Positions 40,866-49,685 of a stretch of 64,000 nt of DNA are shown here, in pieces. Position 1 is the first letter of the stretch; every line of letters begins with the position of its first letter. Under the pieces are notes generated by a model. It was given only the letters and a program-made list of their open reading frames with translations, had not been told where the DNA came from and searched no databases. The position numbers were made by a program, and so were the translations under genes. This stretch comes from Enterococcus_C asini_A (lineage in GTDB: Bacteria > Bacillota > Bacilli > Lactobacillales > Enterococcaceae): assembly GCF_031928785.1 (NCBI RefSeq), contig NZ_JARQAL010000007.1; one strand, written 5' to 3'.

Positions 40866-42548
40866 ATGTCTTTTGACGGGATTTTTACCCACTTAATGGT
40901 GACGGAGCTTTCTCAATTAGTCTCTGGACGGGTATCGAAAATTCACCAACCTTACCCAAATGAAATCGTCTTGGTTATCCGTGCAAAAGGGAAAAATCAA
41001 AAAGTGTTGCTTTCCGCTCACCCTACCTATGCTCGGGTACAGCTGACCCAGATGAACTATCATAATCCTGATACACCACCGAATTTCGTGATGATGTTGC
41101 GAAAGTATTTAGAAGGTGCCATTTTAGAAAAAATCAGCCAAGTCCAAAATGATCGGGTGATTCACTTTCACTTTAGTCGCCGTGATGAATTAGGCGACTT
41201 GCAAAATATCGTCTTAGTAGTAGAACTTATGGGTCGTCATTCCACAATTTTATTGATGAATCAAGAATCTGGCAAAATTCTCGATGCCATTAAACACATC
41301 GGTACGAGCCAAAACAGCTACCGTTCTTTATTGCCTGGCTTGGAATACGTAACCCCCCCGGCTCAAGATTTGCTTAATCCTTTTACTACTGAAAAACCAG
41401 TCGTCTTTGAAAAGTTATCCCAGTTACCAGAGCTTTCAAGTAAAGCCTTGCAACAAACTTTCCAAGGATTAGGTCGTGATACGGCAACTGAACTGGCTAC
41501 ACGATTGAATGCGCGTTCCAATGAAAAAATGCGGGTCTGGGAAGAGTTTTTTACTAGTCTGATTACTCACTTGACCCCTACTCATTACACTGGGCAAAAA
41601 GAATTCTTTACTCCTGTCCTTTTTGAAAGCTTAGCCGCCCTTGATTATGAAAATTATGCCACATTAAGTGAATTATTGGACGCCTTCTACCACGATAAAG
41701 CCGAGCGAGACCGAGTGAAACAGCAAGGTGGGGAATTGATCCGCAAGCTGGAAAACGAATTGAAGCGAAATCAAAATAAACTTAAAAAACGGGAGCAAAC
41801 TTTAAAAGATTCCGAAAATGCAGAAGAATTTCGGCAAAAAGGAGAACTGTTAACCACCTTCTTACACCAAGTATCTCGAGGAGAAAAAAGCGTCACCTTG
41901 GCTAATTATTATAACGAAGACCAGCCTTTAGCAATTACTTTAGATCCAGCTTTGACCCCTAATCAAAATGCTCAAAAATACTTCACTCGCTACCAAAAAT
42001 TGAAAAATGCGGTGAAATTAGTGGGCGCACAAATTGCAGAAACAAAAGAAGAAATCCGCTATTTGGAATCCGTTTTAGCTCAGCTAGAAATCGCCGGTCC
42101 CATGGATGTAGCAGTTATTAAAGAAGAGCTGATCAATCAGGGCTATATTAAACAAAAAGGGAAAAAACGCAAAGAAAAACCTTCTCAACCAGAAGTCTTT
42201 CATGCTAGTGATGGTACCGAAATTCTCGTGGGCAAAAACAATCTGCAAAATGACCAATTAACCTTGCGAAAAGCCAAAAAAACCGATACTTGGCTCCATG
42301 CCAAAAATATCCCCGGCTCCCATGTGATTGTCCGTTCACCAGAACCAGCTGAGGAAACACTGCTAGAAGCAGCAGAACTGGCGGCCTATTTTTCCAAGTA
42401 TCGTCATTCTGCTCAAGTGCCTGTGGATTATGTTCAAGTCAAACACATCAGAAAACCCAATGGCGCCAAGCCTGGCTATGTAATTTATGAAAATCAAAAA
42501 ACGCTTTATGTCACTCCTGAAGAAAGTGTTTTAAAACGCTTAAAATAA
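40866..42548 (+). CDS. rqcH: RqcH/FbpA-type NFACT ribosome quality control protein
   Basis: The 560-residue protein has the NFACT order: NFACT-N with MSFDGIFTHLMVTELSQLVSGRVSKIHQPY, an ELMGRHS motif, a coiled-coil middle (about 285-335, KRNQNKLKKREQTLKDSENAEEF), and the NFACT-R domain with TDTWLHAKNIPGSHVIV. RqcH recruits tRNA-Ala to stalled 50S subunits and adds alanine tails. Homologues were also described as fibronectin-binding proteins (PavA, EfbA). No signal peptide is present. It appears monocistronic with a strong terminator after it. Confidence 0.93.
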   Translation: MSFDGIFTHLMVTELSQLVSGRVSKIHQPYPNEIVLVIRAKGKNQKVLLSAHPTYARVQLTQMNYHNPDTPPNFVMMLRKYLEGAILEKISQVQNDRVIHFHFSRRDELGDLQNIVLVVELMGRHSTILLMNQESGKILDAIKHIGTSQNSYRSLLPGLEYVTPPAQDLLNPFTTEKPVVFEKLSQLPELSSKALQQTFQGLGRDTATELATRLNARSNEKMRVWEEFFTSLITHLTPTHYTGQKEFFTPVLFESLAALDYENYATLSELLDAFYHDKAERDRVKQQGGELIRKLENELKRNQNKLKKREQTLKDSENAEEFRQKGELLTTFLHQVSRGEKSVTLANYYNEDQPLAITLDPALTPNQNAQKYFTRYQKLKNAVKLVGAQIAETKEEIRYLESVLAQLEIAGPMDVAVIKEELINQGYIKQKGKKRKEKPSQPEVFHASDGTEILVGKNNLQNDQLTLRKAKKTDTWLHAKNIPGSHVIVRSPEPAEETLLEAAELAAYFSKYRHSAQVPVDYVQVKHIRKPNGAKPGYVIYENQKTLYVTPEESVLKRLK

Positions 42549-42550
42549 GC

Positions 42551-42584
42551 ATAGAAAAAGCCGCAAATCAGCGGCTTTTTCTAT
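42551..42584. terminator. Bidirectional terminator between rqcH and the pyrimidine operon
   Basis: ATAGAAAAAGCCGC (42551-42564) and GCGGCTTTTTCTAT (42571-42584) are a perfect 14-bp inverted repeat. It ends both rqcH and the minus-strand pyrimidine operon. Confidence 0.92.
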
Positions 42585-42606
42585 ACTTTACATTCACTTT
42601 AAAACA

Positions 42607-43317
42607 TTACTTTCTCTCCGACACGTAATAGACTGCTCTTCCCTTTTTATCTTGTAAAGGCCGGTTATTTCCCTGTAAGATTTCTTCTTTAAACTGGGAC
42701 AAAAAAGTGCGGGAAAGTTTTCCTGGCTGGTCAAAGACAAACCAATTAATCGGCCCCTTAGTCGGCGGCGTGGTCAATGAGCCCACATAGTGAAAATGAC
42801 TTCGCTGTTCCGGCAAAAAAAGAGTTGGGTCAAAAACTTCTAAATGTCGATCCATATCCCAAACGGTAGCTTTTCGTAATGGGCCTTCAGCTAAAATCCC
42901 CTCTACAATTTCACACAAGACAGCCACTACTAAGTTATTTCCTTCATGATCCATATGCACCAAATGAATTTCCACCGGTTTTTGTTCACCATCAATCACA
43001 TGTTCACTAGGTAAATGGTAATGAATGTCGGTTAAAGCGTAATCCTTGCCTTTAAAAGACACATAGCTCTCACACTCAAAGGGAATAAAGTGAATCGTAT
43101 TTTTAAATTCCTTTTCCGTAAAACGCTCGGTTTGATAAGTAAACGTCAAACCAGTTGTTCCCAGATCAAGTGGTTCTACCTGCTGGTGATCTAAAGCAAT
43201 TGGAGATTGATAAGGATAACTTGCGCCTTTTTCATACCAATCACATAAGGTATGCCAGTATTCCGGTCCATTGTCCCCGGTGTAGCTCCAGGGAACATCC
43301 ATATTACGCTTTACCAT
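42607..43317 (-). CDS. Cytoplasmic alpha-carbonic anhydrase at the end of the pyr operon
   Basis: The 236-residue protein has alpha-class motifs: YQSPIAL (36-42), zinc ligands in DIHYHLPSEHVIDG (H99, H101) and VEIHLVHMD (H118), the proton-relay Glu, and HYVGSLTTPP. It interconverts CO2 and bicarbonate. There is no signal peptide, unlike most bacterial alpha enzymes. It lies 17 nt after pyrE in the same direction, so it probably supplies bicarbonate to carbamoyl phosphate synthetase. ATG at 43317 has GGAGG at 7 nt; the GTG six bases upstream is less likely. Confidence 0.9.
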   Translation of the reverse strand: MVKRNMDVPWSYTGDNGPEYWHTLCDWYEKGASYPYQSPIALDHQQVEPLDLGTTGLTFTYQTERFTEKEFKNTIHFIPFECESYVSFKGKDYALTDIHYHLPSEHVIDGEQKPVEIHLVHMDHEGNNLVVAVLCEIVEGILAEGPLRKATVWDMDRHLEVFDPTLFLPEQRSHFHYVGSLTTPPTKGPINWFVFDQPGKLSRTFLSQFKEEILQGNNRPLQDKKGRAVYYVSERK

Positions 43318-43334
43318 AGACACCCTCCTCTAAT

Positions 43335-43970
43335 TTAGTCCGCTAACCAGTTTTCAGGATCTTCTTTAAATTTCTTCAATAGCTTTAAATCGGCTTCGTT
43401 GATATAGTTACTTTCTAGCGCTGCTTCAATTAATGTGGAGTAATTGGTCAATGTCACCAATGGTACACCTGCTTCTTCAAAGTTTCTTTGGCCTTTTGGC
43501 AATTCGTAAGTAAAAATCGCTGCCACTCCAAGAACTTCTGCCCCCTCATTGGCTGCAGCTTTTGCCGTACCTAAAACCGATCCTCCTGTAGAAATCAAAT
43601 CTTCAATGATGACCATTTTTTGACCTTTTTGAATTCGCCCTTCGATTTGATTGCCTTTGCCGTGATCTTTAGCTTTCGAACGAATGTAAACCATGGGCAA
43701 ATCTAAAATAGCTGCAACCCAAGCGGCGTGAGGTACTCCACCAGTCGCTGCGCCAGCAATCACTTCCACATCTGGAAACTGTTCTTTGATTTTATCGGCT
43801 AAACCTTGGGCGATTTGTTTGCGCACTTTTGGATAACTAATGGTAATGCGGTTATCACAATAAATCGGGCTTTTAATTCCTGAAGCCCAAGTAAAAGGTT
43901 CATTAGGGCTTAAAAAGACGGCTTCAATTTCTAATAAGTCTTTGGCAACTGCTACTGCTAAATTATTCAT
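43335..43970 (-). CDS. pyrE: Orotate phosphoribosyltransferase
   Basis: PyrE joins orotate and PRPP to give OMP. The 211-residue protein has FTWASGIKSPIYCDNR, GAATGGVPHAAWVA, RSKAKDHGKGNQIEG and the PRPP loop VIIEDLISTGGSVL. It overlaps pyrF by 8 nt. Length is normal. Confidence 0.96.
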   Translation of the reverse strand: MNNLAVAVAKDLLEIEAVFLSPNEPFTWASGIKSPIYCDNRITISYPKVRKQIAQGLADKIKEQFPDVEVIAGAATGGVPHAAWVAAILDLPMVYIRSKAKDHGKGNQIEGRIQKGQKMVIIEDLISTGGSVLGTAKAAANEGAEVLGVAAIFTYELPKGQRNFEEAGVPLVTLTNYSTLIEAALESNYINEADLKLLKKFKEDPENWLAD

Positions 43971-44685
43971 CTACGGTTTCCCCATTCCATTCATTTTTAA
44001 TTGCAAGATACGCTTCATAAGGTTTTTTGGCTTTAGTAATTGGTCGTCCCACAACAATGTAGTCTGAACCTATTTTACGTGCTTCACTAGGGGTCATCAC
44101 ACGTTTTTGGTCCCCCACTGCAGCAGATTTTGGCCGAATTCCTGGTGTCAGACAAATAAAGTCTTCATTTGTTGCTTCCTTGATTTGTCTGACTTCATGG
44201 GCAGAACAAACCACACCATCAAGACCAGCCTTAGCTGCACATTTTGCATAATGAGTGACACTTTTTGCTAAACTAACGGAAATTAACTGATCATTTTGCA
44301 TTTGAGCTTCTGAAGTAGAAGTCAATTGTGTCACAGCAATTAATTTAGGCACGGCTTGTCCTTCTGGTGTTCCGGCTGTTAACCCTCTTTTAGCTGCTGT
44401 CATCATTTCAATGCCACCAGCTGCATGGACATTGGTCAAAGAGACTCCTAAAGCCGCCAAACATTTCATAGCACTTTCTACAGTATTGGGGATATCATGG
44501 AGTTTTAAGTCTAAAAAGACATCGTGGCCTTGGTCTTTTAAAAAACGGACGACAGTTGGTCCCTCACTGTAAAAAAGCTCCATACCCACTTTGACAAATA
44601 AAGACTCTTCAGCAGGAAAACTTTTTAAAAACTCTTGGACAGCTGCTAAATGAGGAAAATCTAAGGCAATAATTGGTCGGCTCAT
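43963..44685 (-). CDS. pyrF: OMP decarboxylase
   Basis: PyrF decarboxylates OMP to UMP. The 240-residue protein has IIALDFP near the start, the catalytic DxKxxD stretch VFLDLKLHDIPNTV (about 58-71), GLDGVVCSAHE, LTPGIRP and the phosphate loop YIVVGRPITKA. It overlaps pyrD by 4 nt and pyrE by 8 nt. Confidence 0.96.
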   Translation of the reverse strand: MSRPIIALDFPHLAAVQEFLKSFPAEESLFVKVGMELFYSEGPTVVRFLKDQGHDVFLDLKLHDIPNTVESAMKCLAALGVSLTNVHAAGGIEMMTAAKRGLTAGTPEGQAVPKLIAVTQLTSTSEAQMQNDQLISVSLAKSVTHYAKCAAKAGLDGVVCSAHEVRQIKEATNEDFICLTPGIRPKSAAVGDQKRVMTPSEARKIGSDYIVVGRPITKAKKPYEAYLAIKNEWNGETVDE

Positions 44686-45614
44686 CTTTTACGCTCCTCT
44701 CGTACTTCTTTTATTAATTGTTCTAACGAAGAAATGCCTAATTCTTCCATCCGTTTTGGTAAAGCCTCAATAATTTGTGGGCAAACATAAGGGTCAGCAA
44801 AATTTGCTGTTCCAATTGCCACTGCACTGGCTCCTGCCATATACATTTCCAAAACATCATCTACATCCATGACTCCCCCCATACCGATAATCGGAATGTT
44901 TGTCACTCCAGCCACTTGATGAATTAAACGAATGGCCACCGGTTTAATCGCTGGACCAGACAGTCCTCCCGTTTGATTGGCTAAAATCGGTTTACGTGTT
45001 TTTAAATCAATGCGCATCCCCAATAGAGTATTGATCATCGTAAACCCATCAGCACCAGCGCTCTCAATTGCTTGGGCAATGGGAATAATATCCGTCACAT
45101 TAGGCGAGAGTTTGACATAAATCGGCACTTGACTGACTTTTTTCACCGCCGCAGTCAAACTTGCCGCCACCACTGGATCCGTTCCAAAGGCAATGCCCCC
45201 GTGTTTTACATTGGGACAAGAAATATTCAACTCAATGGCTTTCACATTAGGCGCTTGACTGATTTCTTCACAGACTTTTACATAGTCCTCTTCACAAGAG
45301 CCCGCCACATTGGCTATAATCGGCAACTCGAGATAGTGTTCCGCTAAATAAGGCAAGTGTTCAGCCATTACCACTTCTAAACCAGGATTTTGAAGACCAA
45401 TGGCATTTAGCATACCACTGGGCGTTTCGGCAATTCGCGGCGTTTCATTACCAAAACGAGCAACTGGTGTAGTGGCCTTAATCATGATTGAACCTAATTT
45501 ATTTAAATCATAATACTGGCCATATTCTTTGCCAAAGCCGAAACAGCCACTGGCAGGAATAATTGGATTTTTTAAATCCAATCCAGGTAATTTAATGTTT
45601 AAAGGATTCGTCAT
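44682..45614 (-). CDS. pyrD: Dihydroorotate dehydrogenase class 1B, catalytic subunit
   Basis: The predicted 310-residue FMN enzyme oxidises dihydroorotate with NAD+ through PyrK. It has PIIPASGCFGFGKEY, MLNAIGLQNPG, the active-site Cys region ELNISCPNVKHGG, VKLSPNVTDI, NTLLGMRID, GGLSGPAIKP and IIGMGGV. The ATG at 45614 lies 1 nt after the pyrK stop, with AAGGTGG upstream. The frame is open further upstream within pyrK but has no ribosome site. Confidence 0.95.
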   Translation of the reverse strand: MTNPLNIKLPGLDLKNPIIPASGCFGFGKEYGQYYDLNKLGSIMIKATTPVARFGNETPRIAETPSGMLNAIGLQNPGLEVVMAEHLPYLAEHYLELPIIANVAGSCEEDYVKVCEEISQAPNVKAIELNISCPNVKHGGIAFGTDPVVAASLTAAVKKVSQVPIYVKLSPNVTDIIPIAQAIESAGADGFTMINTLLGMRIDLKTRKPILANQTGGLSGPAIKPVAIRLIHQVAGVTNIPIIGMGGVMDVDDVLEMYMAGASAVAIGTANFADPYVCPQIIEALPKRMEELGISSLEQLIKEVREERKR

Positions 45615-45615
45615 T

Positions 45616-46395
45616 TTAAAAGACCACCTTTCCAACCGGGAAGACCGGTCCTTCGTCACAAACTTTCACACTTTTAGTGCCGGTTTCATCTCCTGCTACA
45701 TGACAGACACAACCATAGCAAGCACCAATCCCGCAAGCCATGCGCGCTTCTAGGGACAGTTGGGCATTGGGATGATTTTGAAACAGTTGATCCACCGTTT
45801 TTAACAAGCCCGTATTGCCACAAGCAAAGACTGCGGCGGGCTTTTCACCTTGATACTTCATTAAAAGAGTCCCCACATGACCTTTCGTACCCAAACTACC
45901 ATCATCCGTGGCCCAGTAACAGTCTCCTAATTCTTCAAACAACTCTTTGTCGTATACCACTTCTTTAGTGGCAAATCCAAAGAAATGGACTGGTTTTGCT
46001 CCGAGCTTTTTTATTTGGCGAGATAACTCATATAAAGGTGGTACTCCAATTCCTCCCCCAACTAAGTAGACCGTATCACCAGATTGAACATCAGATAGAT
46101 CAAAACCGTTGCCTAAAGGACCTAAAACATCTAGGGTATCCCTTGCAGTCAGTTTTGAAAACACACGAGTGCCAGCACCTTCAATGCGATAAATCAACTG
46201 ACAAGTCGCGTTTTCTTGGTCAATAGCATTAATACTAATCGGGCGTCGCAACAATAAATCTCCCCGCGGTACTTTAATATGTAGAAACTGTCCCGGGGTC
46301 TTCATTTCAGTGACTAAATTTCCTTGTAACGTTAGTTTAAAAATATTTGGTGCTAGTTGTCTTTGGGCCAAAACAGTCATCATTTCTTGTTTCAA
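45616..46395 (-). CDS. pyrK: Dihydroorotate dehydrogenase electron transfer subunit
   Basis: The 259-residue subunit carries FAD and a 2Fe-2S cluster. It has LLRRPISI for FAD, GGGIGVPPLYELSRQI for NAD, and the cysteine set EARMACGIGACYGCVCHV with a final C in VKVCDEGPVF. It pairs with the class 1B PyrD just downstream. A 104-nt gap with a strong hairpin separates it from carB. Confidence 0.95.
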   Translation of the reverse strand: MKQEMMTVLAQRQLAPNIFKLTLQGNLVTEMKTPGQFLHIKVPRGDLLLRRPISINAIDQENATCQLIYRIEGAGTRVFSKLTARDTLDVLGPLGNGFDLSDVQSGDTVYLVGGGIGVPPLYELSRQIKKLGAKPVHFFGFATKEVVYDKELFEELGDCYWATDDGSLGTKGHVGTLLMKYQGEKPAAVFACGNTGLLKTVDQLFQNHPNAQLSLEARMACGIGACYGCVCHVAGDETGTKSVKVCDEGPVFPVGKVVF

Positions 46396-46449
46396 AAGGA
46401 ACTCTCCTTTTGTCCTAATGTGGACAGATAATTATGCTAGATTGTAGGA

Positions 46450-46486
46450 AAGCTATTTTCTAAGTTTTTCCCTCAGAAAATAGCTT
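46450..46486 (-). promoter_or_regulatory. Strong intercistronic hairpin between carB and pyrK
   Basis: AAGCTATTTTCTAAG (46450-46464) pairs with CTCAGAAAATAGCTT (46472-46486) over about 14 bp. On the minus strand it is followed by TCCTACAATC, not a T-run, so it is not a clear terminator. It may mark an RNA processing or stability boundary within the pyr operon. Confidence 0.5.
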
Positions 46487-46499
46487 CTCACAAATCTTA

Positions 46500-49400
46500 T
46501 TAAATCGCTTGAGTGGAAAAAGCTCGGTCTTCCATAACTTTTAAAATTGCATCTGCAGTATCCAGAGAGGTAAATAACGGTACGCCATGCTCCACAGCTT
46601 CTCGCCGAATAATAAAGCCATCTTCTGAAGTCCCTTGGCGATTTTTGTCCATGGTGTTGATTACCAACTGCGTCTTGCCATTACGGATAATGTCAATTAC
46701 GGTTTCGTCACAGTCACTTTCTGAAATCTTGCAGACGGTTTTAACGGCAATGCCTCGTTTGGTTAAATACTCCGCTGTACCACTCGTAGCCAAAATTGAG
46801 AAGCCAACTTCAGCAAAGCGGCGGGCGAGTGCGACAGATTCTTCTTTGGCATCGTCGGCAATGGTGAATAAAACCGCACCAAATTCTGGAATCTTCAAGC
46901 CTGCTGCTTCAAAGGCTTTGTACAAAGCTTTTTCCAAACTACGGTCGCTGCCCATAACTTCCCCAGTGGATTTCATTTCAGGGCCTAAATAGGTATCAAC
47001 TTTGAGTAATTTTGTGAAAGAGAAAACCGGCGCTTTAATGTGGACGTTGCTGTCTTCTGGATAAAGACCAGACTCATAGCCTAAGTCTTTTAACTTCGTG
47101 CCTAAAATCGCCTTGGTAGCAATTTGCGCCATAGGAATGCCTGTGACTTTACTTAAAAATGGTACCGTCCGGCTAGCCCGTGGATTGACTTCAATCACAT
47201 AAACTTTTTCGTCATGAATCACAAATTGAATGTTCATCATCCCAATGCAGTTAAGACCTAGCGCCAAGCGTTGTGTGTAGTCCGCAATGGTTGCTTGAAT
47301 TTCTTGAGAGAGATTTTGTGGCGGGTAAACTGCCATGGAATCTCCCGAGTGAACCCCTGCCCGTTCAATGTGTTCCATAATCCCTGGAATTAAGACCGTT
47401 TCACCGTCACAAATGGCGTCTACTTCACATTCCGAACCGGTTAAGTAACGATCTACTAATACGGGATGTTCCGGTGAAGCTTTTACTGCATTGGCCATGT
47501 AGTCTTCTAAGTCAGCTTGGTTTTCGACAATTTCCATAGCCCGGCCACCTAAGACATAACTTGGTCGTACTAAAACCGGATAGCCAATCCGCTCCGCAAT
47601 TTTCACCGCTTCTTGGGTATTGGTAGCTGTATCCCCAGGAGGTTGTGGAATCTCTAAATCTTTTAACGCTTGTTCAAAGAGATCCCGATTTTCTGCTCGG
47701 TCTAAATCTTCCGTAGTAGTCCCTAAAATCTTAACTCCTCCTTCATTTAATGGCTCGGCTAAGTTAATGGCAGTTTGTCCTCCGAATTGAACGATTACGC
47801 CCATAGGTTGTTCCAAGTCGATGACATTCATCACATCTTCAAAGGTCAATGGTTCGAAATACAACTTGTCAGAAATTGAAAAGTCCGTCGATACGGTTTC
47901 CGGGTTGCTATTCATAATAATCGCTTCGTAGCCCGCGGCTTGAATGGCTTTTACGGAATGCACGGTGGCATAGTCAAATTCCACCCCTTGCCCAATGCGA
48001 ATCGGCCCTGAGCCTAGAACTAAGACAGATGGTTTTTCCGTTTTATGGCTTTCATTTTCAAATTCATAGGTACTATAGAAATAAGGCGTTTCGGATTCAA
48101 ATTCCGCAGCACAAGTATCCACCATTTTGTAGACCGGTAGTATTTTATGGTCTTTTCTAAAATTGCGTACTTCATTAGCCGTCATTTCCCACAACTCAGC
48201 GATTTTTCGGTCCGCAAAGCCATTTTCTTTGGCTTCTTTTAAAACGTCAAGGTTCTCTGGCGCCGATTGTAACGCTTGTTCCAATTCCCAAATGTGTAGC
48301 AATTTATCTAAGAAGAACAAGTCAATTTTAGTTAATTCCGCAATTTCTTCAATGGTGTAACCGCGACGAATGGCTTCCGCTACATAAAACAAGCGGTCAT
48401 CTTGAGCTCGCACCATCTTTTGGGTGATTTCTCCATCTGATTTCTCAGCAAGTTCAGGAATTTCTAAATGATAAGTTCCAATTTCCAATGAGCGCACCGC
48501 TTTTAACAGTGACTCTTCAATATTTCGTCCAATGGCCATGACTTCACCAGTGGCTTTCATTTGCGTTCCTAATAATCGTTCGCCGCTTTCAAATTTATCA
48601 AAAGGCCAACGAGGAATTTTCGCTACAACATAGTCTAAAGCGGGTTCGAACTCTGCATAAGTTGTTTCGGTTACTGGATTTTTCATTTCATCCAATGTCA
48701 AGCCCACCGCAATTTTTGCTGCCAATTTGGCAATGGGATAGCCGGTAGCTTTTGAAGCCAAGGCAGAAGAGCGAGAAACCCGGGGATTTACTTCAATCAC
48801 ATAATACTTGAAGCTCTTAGGATCTAAGGCCAGCTGCACATTACAGCCTCCTTCGATTTTTAGCGCCCGAATAATGGATAAGGAAGCATCTCGCAACATT
48901 TGATATTCATAATCGCTTAAGGTTTGGCTAGGAGCAAAGACGATGGAATCCCCCGTGTGAATGCCCACTGGATCAAAGTTTTCCATATTACAAACCACAA
49001 TGGCATTGTCAGCAGAATCCCGCATCACTTCATACTCGATTTCCTTGTAGCCAGCAATGGAGCGCTCGATTAAACATTGGGTTACAGGAGACAATTTCAA
49101 GCCATTTTCTGCAATCAAGCGTAATTCTTCTTCATTGTCACACATGCCGCCGCCGGTTCCTCCTAAAGTAAAGGCAGGACGAACGATGATTGGATAACCG
49201 ATGCTATTAGCAAAGTCCACTGCTTCTTCTACGGTAGTCACAATTTCCGACTCAGGAATCGGTTCCCCTAAGTCTTCCATTAATTGTTTAAACAAATCCC
49301 GGTCTTCCGCTTGGTCAATGGCTGAAAGCTTAGTGCCTAAAAGTTCAATGTTTAATTCTTCTAAGATGCCGGATTTGGCTAATTCCATGGCCATGTTTAA

Positions 49401-49685
49401 GCCGGTTTGCCCGCCTAAAGTCGGTAAGATGGCATCGGGATTTTCTTTGCGCAAAATTCGAGAAACAAATTCAAACGTAATTGGTTCAATATAGACTTTA
49501 TCCGCAATTTCTTTATCCGTCATAATGGTAGCGGGATTGGAGTTGACTAAGACAACTTCATAGCCTTCTTCTCGCAAAGCCAGACACGCTTGCGTCCCGG
49601 CATAGTCAAATTCCGCGGCTTGGCCAATAATAATCGGACCAGAGCCGATCACCATAATTTTTTTAATATCTGTGCGTTTTGGCAT
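46500..49685 (-). CDS. carB: Carbamoyl phosphate synthetase large subunit
   Basis: The 1061-residue enzyme makes carbamoyl phosphate from bicarbonate, ammonia and two ATP. It has two homologous halves, each opening with the family block (VMVIGSGPIIIGQAAEFDYAG and VLVLGSGPIRIGQGVEFDYA) and each with an ATP-grasp domain (RPAFTLGGTGGG, RPSYVLGGRAME). A C-terminal MGS-like regulatory domain follows (about 930-1061). It starts directly after the carA stop. Its position in the pyr operon marks it as the pyrimidine isozyme. Confidence 0.97.
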   Translation of the reverse strand: MPKRTDIKKIMVIGSGPIIIGQAAEFDYAGTQACLALREEGYEVVLVNSNPATIMTDKEIADKVYIEPITFEFVSRILRKENPDAILPTLGGQTGLNMAMELAKSGILEELNIELLGTKLSAIDQAEDRDLFKQLMEDLGEPIPESEIVTTVEEAVDFANSIGYPIIVRPAFTLGGTGGGMCDNEEELRLIAENGLKLSPVTQCLIERSIAGYKEIEYEVMRDSADNAIVVCNMENFDPVGIHTGDSIVFAPSQTLSDYEYQMLRDASLSIIRALKIEGGCNVQLALDPKSFKYYVIEVNPRVSRSSALASKATGYPIAKLAAKIAVGLTLDEMKNPVTETTYAEFEPALDYVVAKIPRWPFDKFESGERLLGTQMKATGEVMAIGRNIEESLLKAVRSLEIGTYHLEIPELAEKSDGEITQKMVRAQDDRLFYVAEAIRRGYTIEEIAELTKIDLFFLDKLLHIWELEQALQSAPENLDVLKEAKENGFADRKIAELWEMTANEVRNFRKDHKILPVYKMVDTCAAEFESETPYFYSTYEFENESHKTEKPSVLVLGSGPIRIGQGVEFDYATVHSVKAIQAAGYEAIIMNSNPETVSTDFSISDKLYFEPLTFEDVMNVIDLEQPMGVIVQFGGQTAINLAEPLNEGGVKILGTTTEDLDRAENRDLFEQALKDLEIPQPPGDTATNTQEAVKIAERIGYPVLVRPSYVLGGRAMEIVENQADLEDYMANAVKASPEHPVLVDRYLTGSECEVDAICDGETVLIPGIMEHIERAGVHSGDSMAVYPPQNLSQEIQATIADYTQRLALGLNCIGMMNIQFVIHDEKVYVIEVNPRASRTVPFLSKVTGIPMAQIATKAILGTKLKDLGYESGLYPEDSNVHIKAPVFSFTKLLKVDTYLGPEMKSTGEVMGSDRSLEKALYKAFEAAGLKIPEFGAVLFTIADDAKEESVALARRFAEVGFSILATSGTAEYLTKRGIAVKTVCKISESDCDETVIDIIRNGKTQLVINTMDKNRQGTSEDGFIIRREAVEHGVPLFTSLDTADAILKVMEDRAFSTQAI

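Noticed and set aside
46513..46992. Plus-strand open frame of 159 codons inside carB
   Set aside because: It is antisense to the conserved C-terminal part of carB, has no ribosome site and a Ser/Arg-rich composition typical of a reverse frame.
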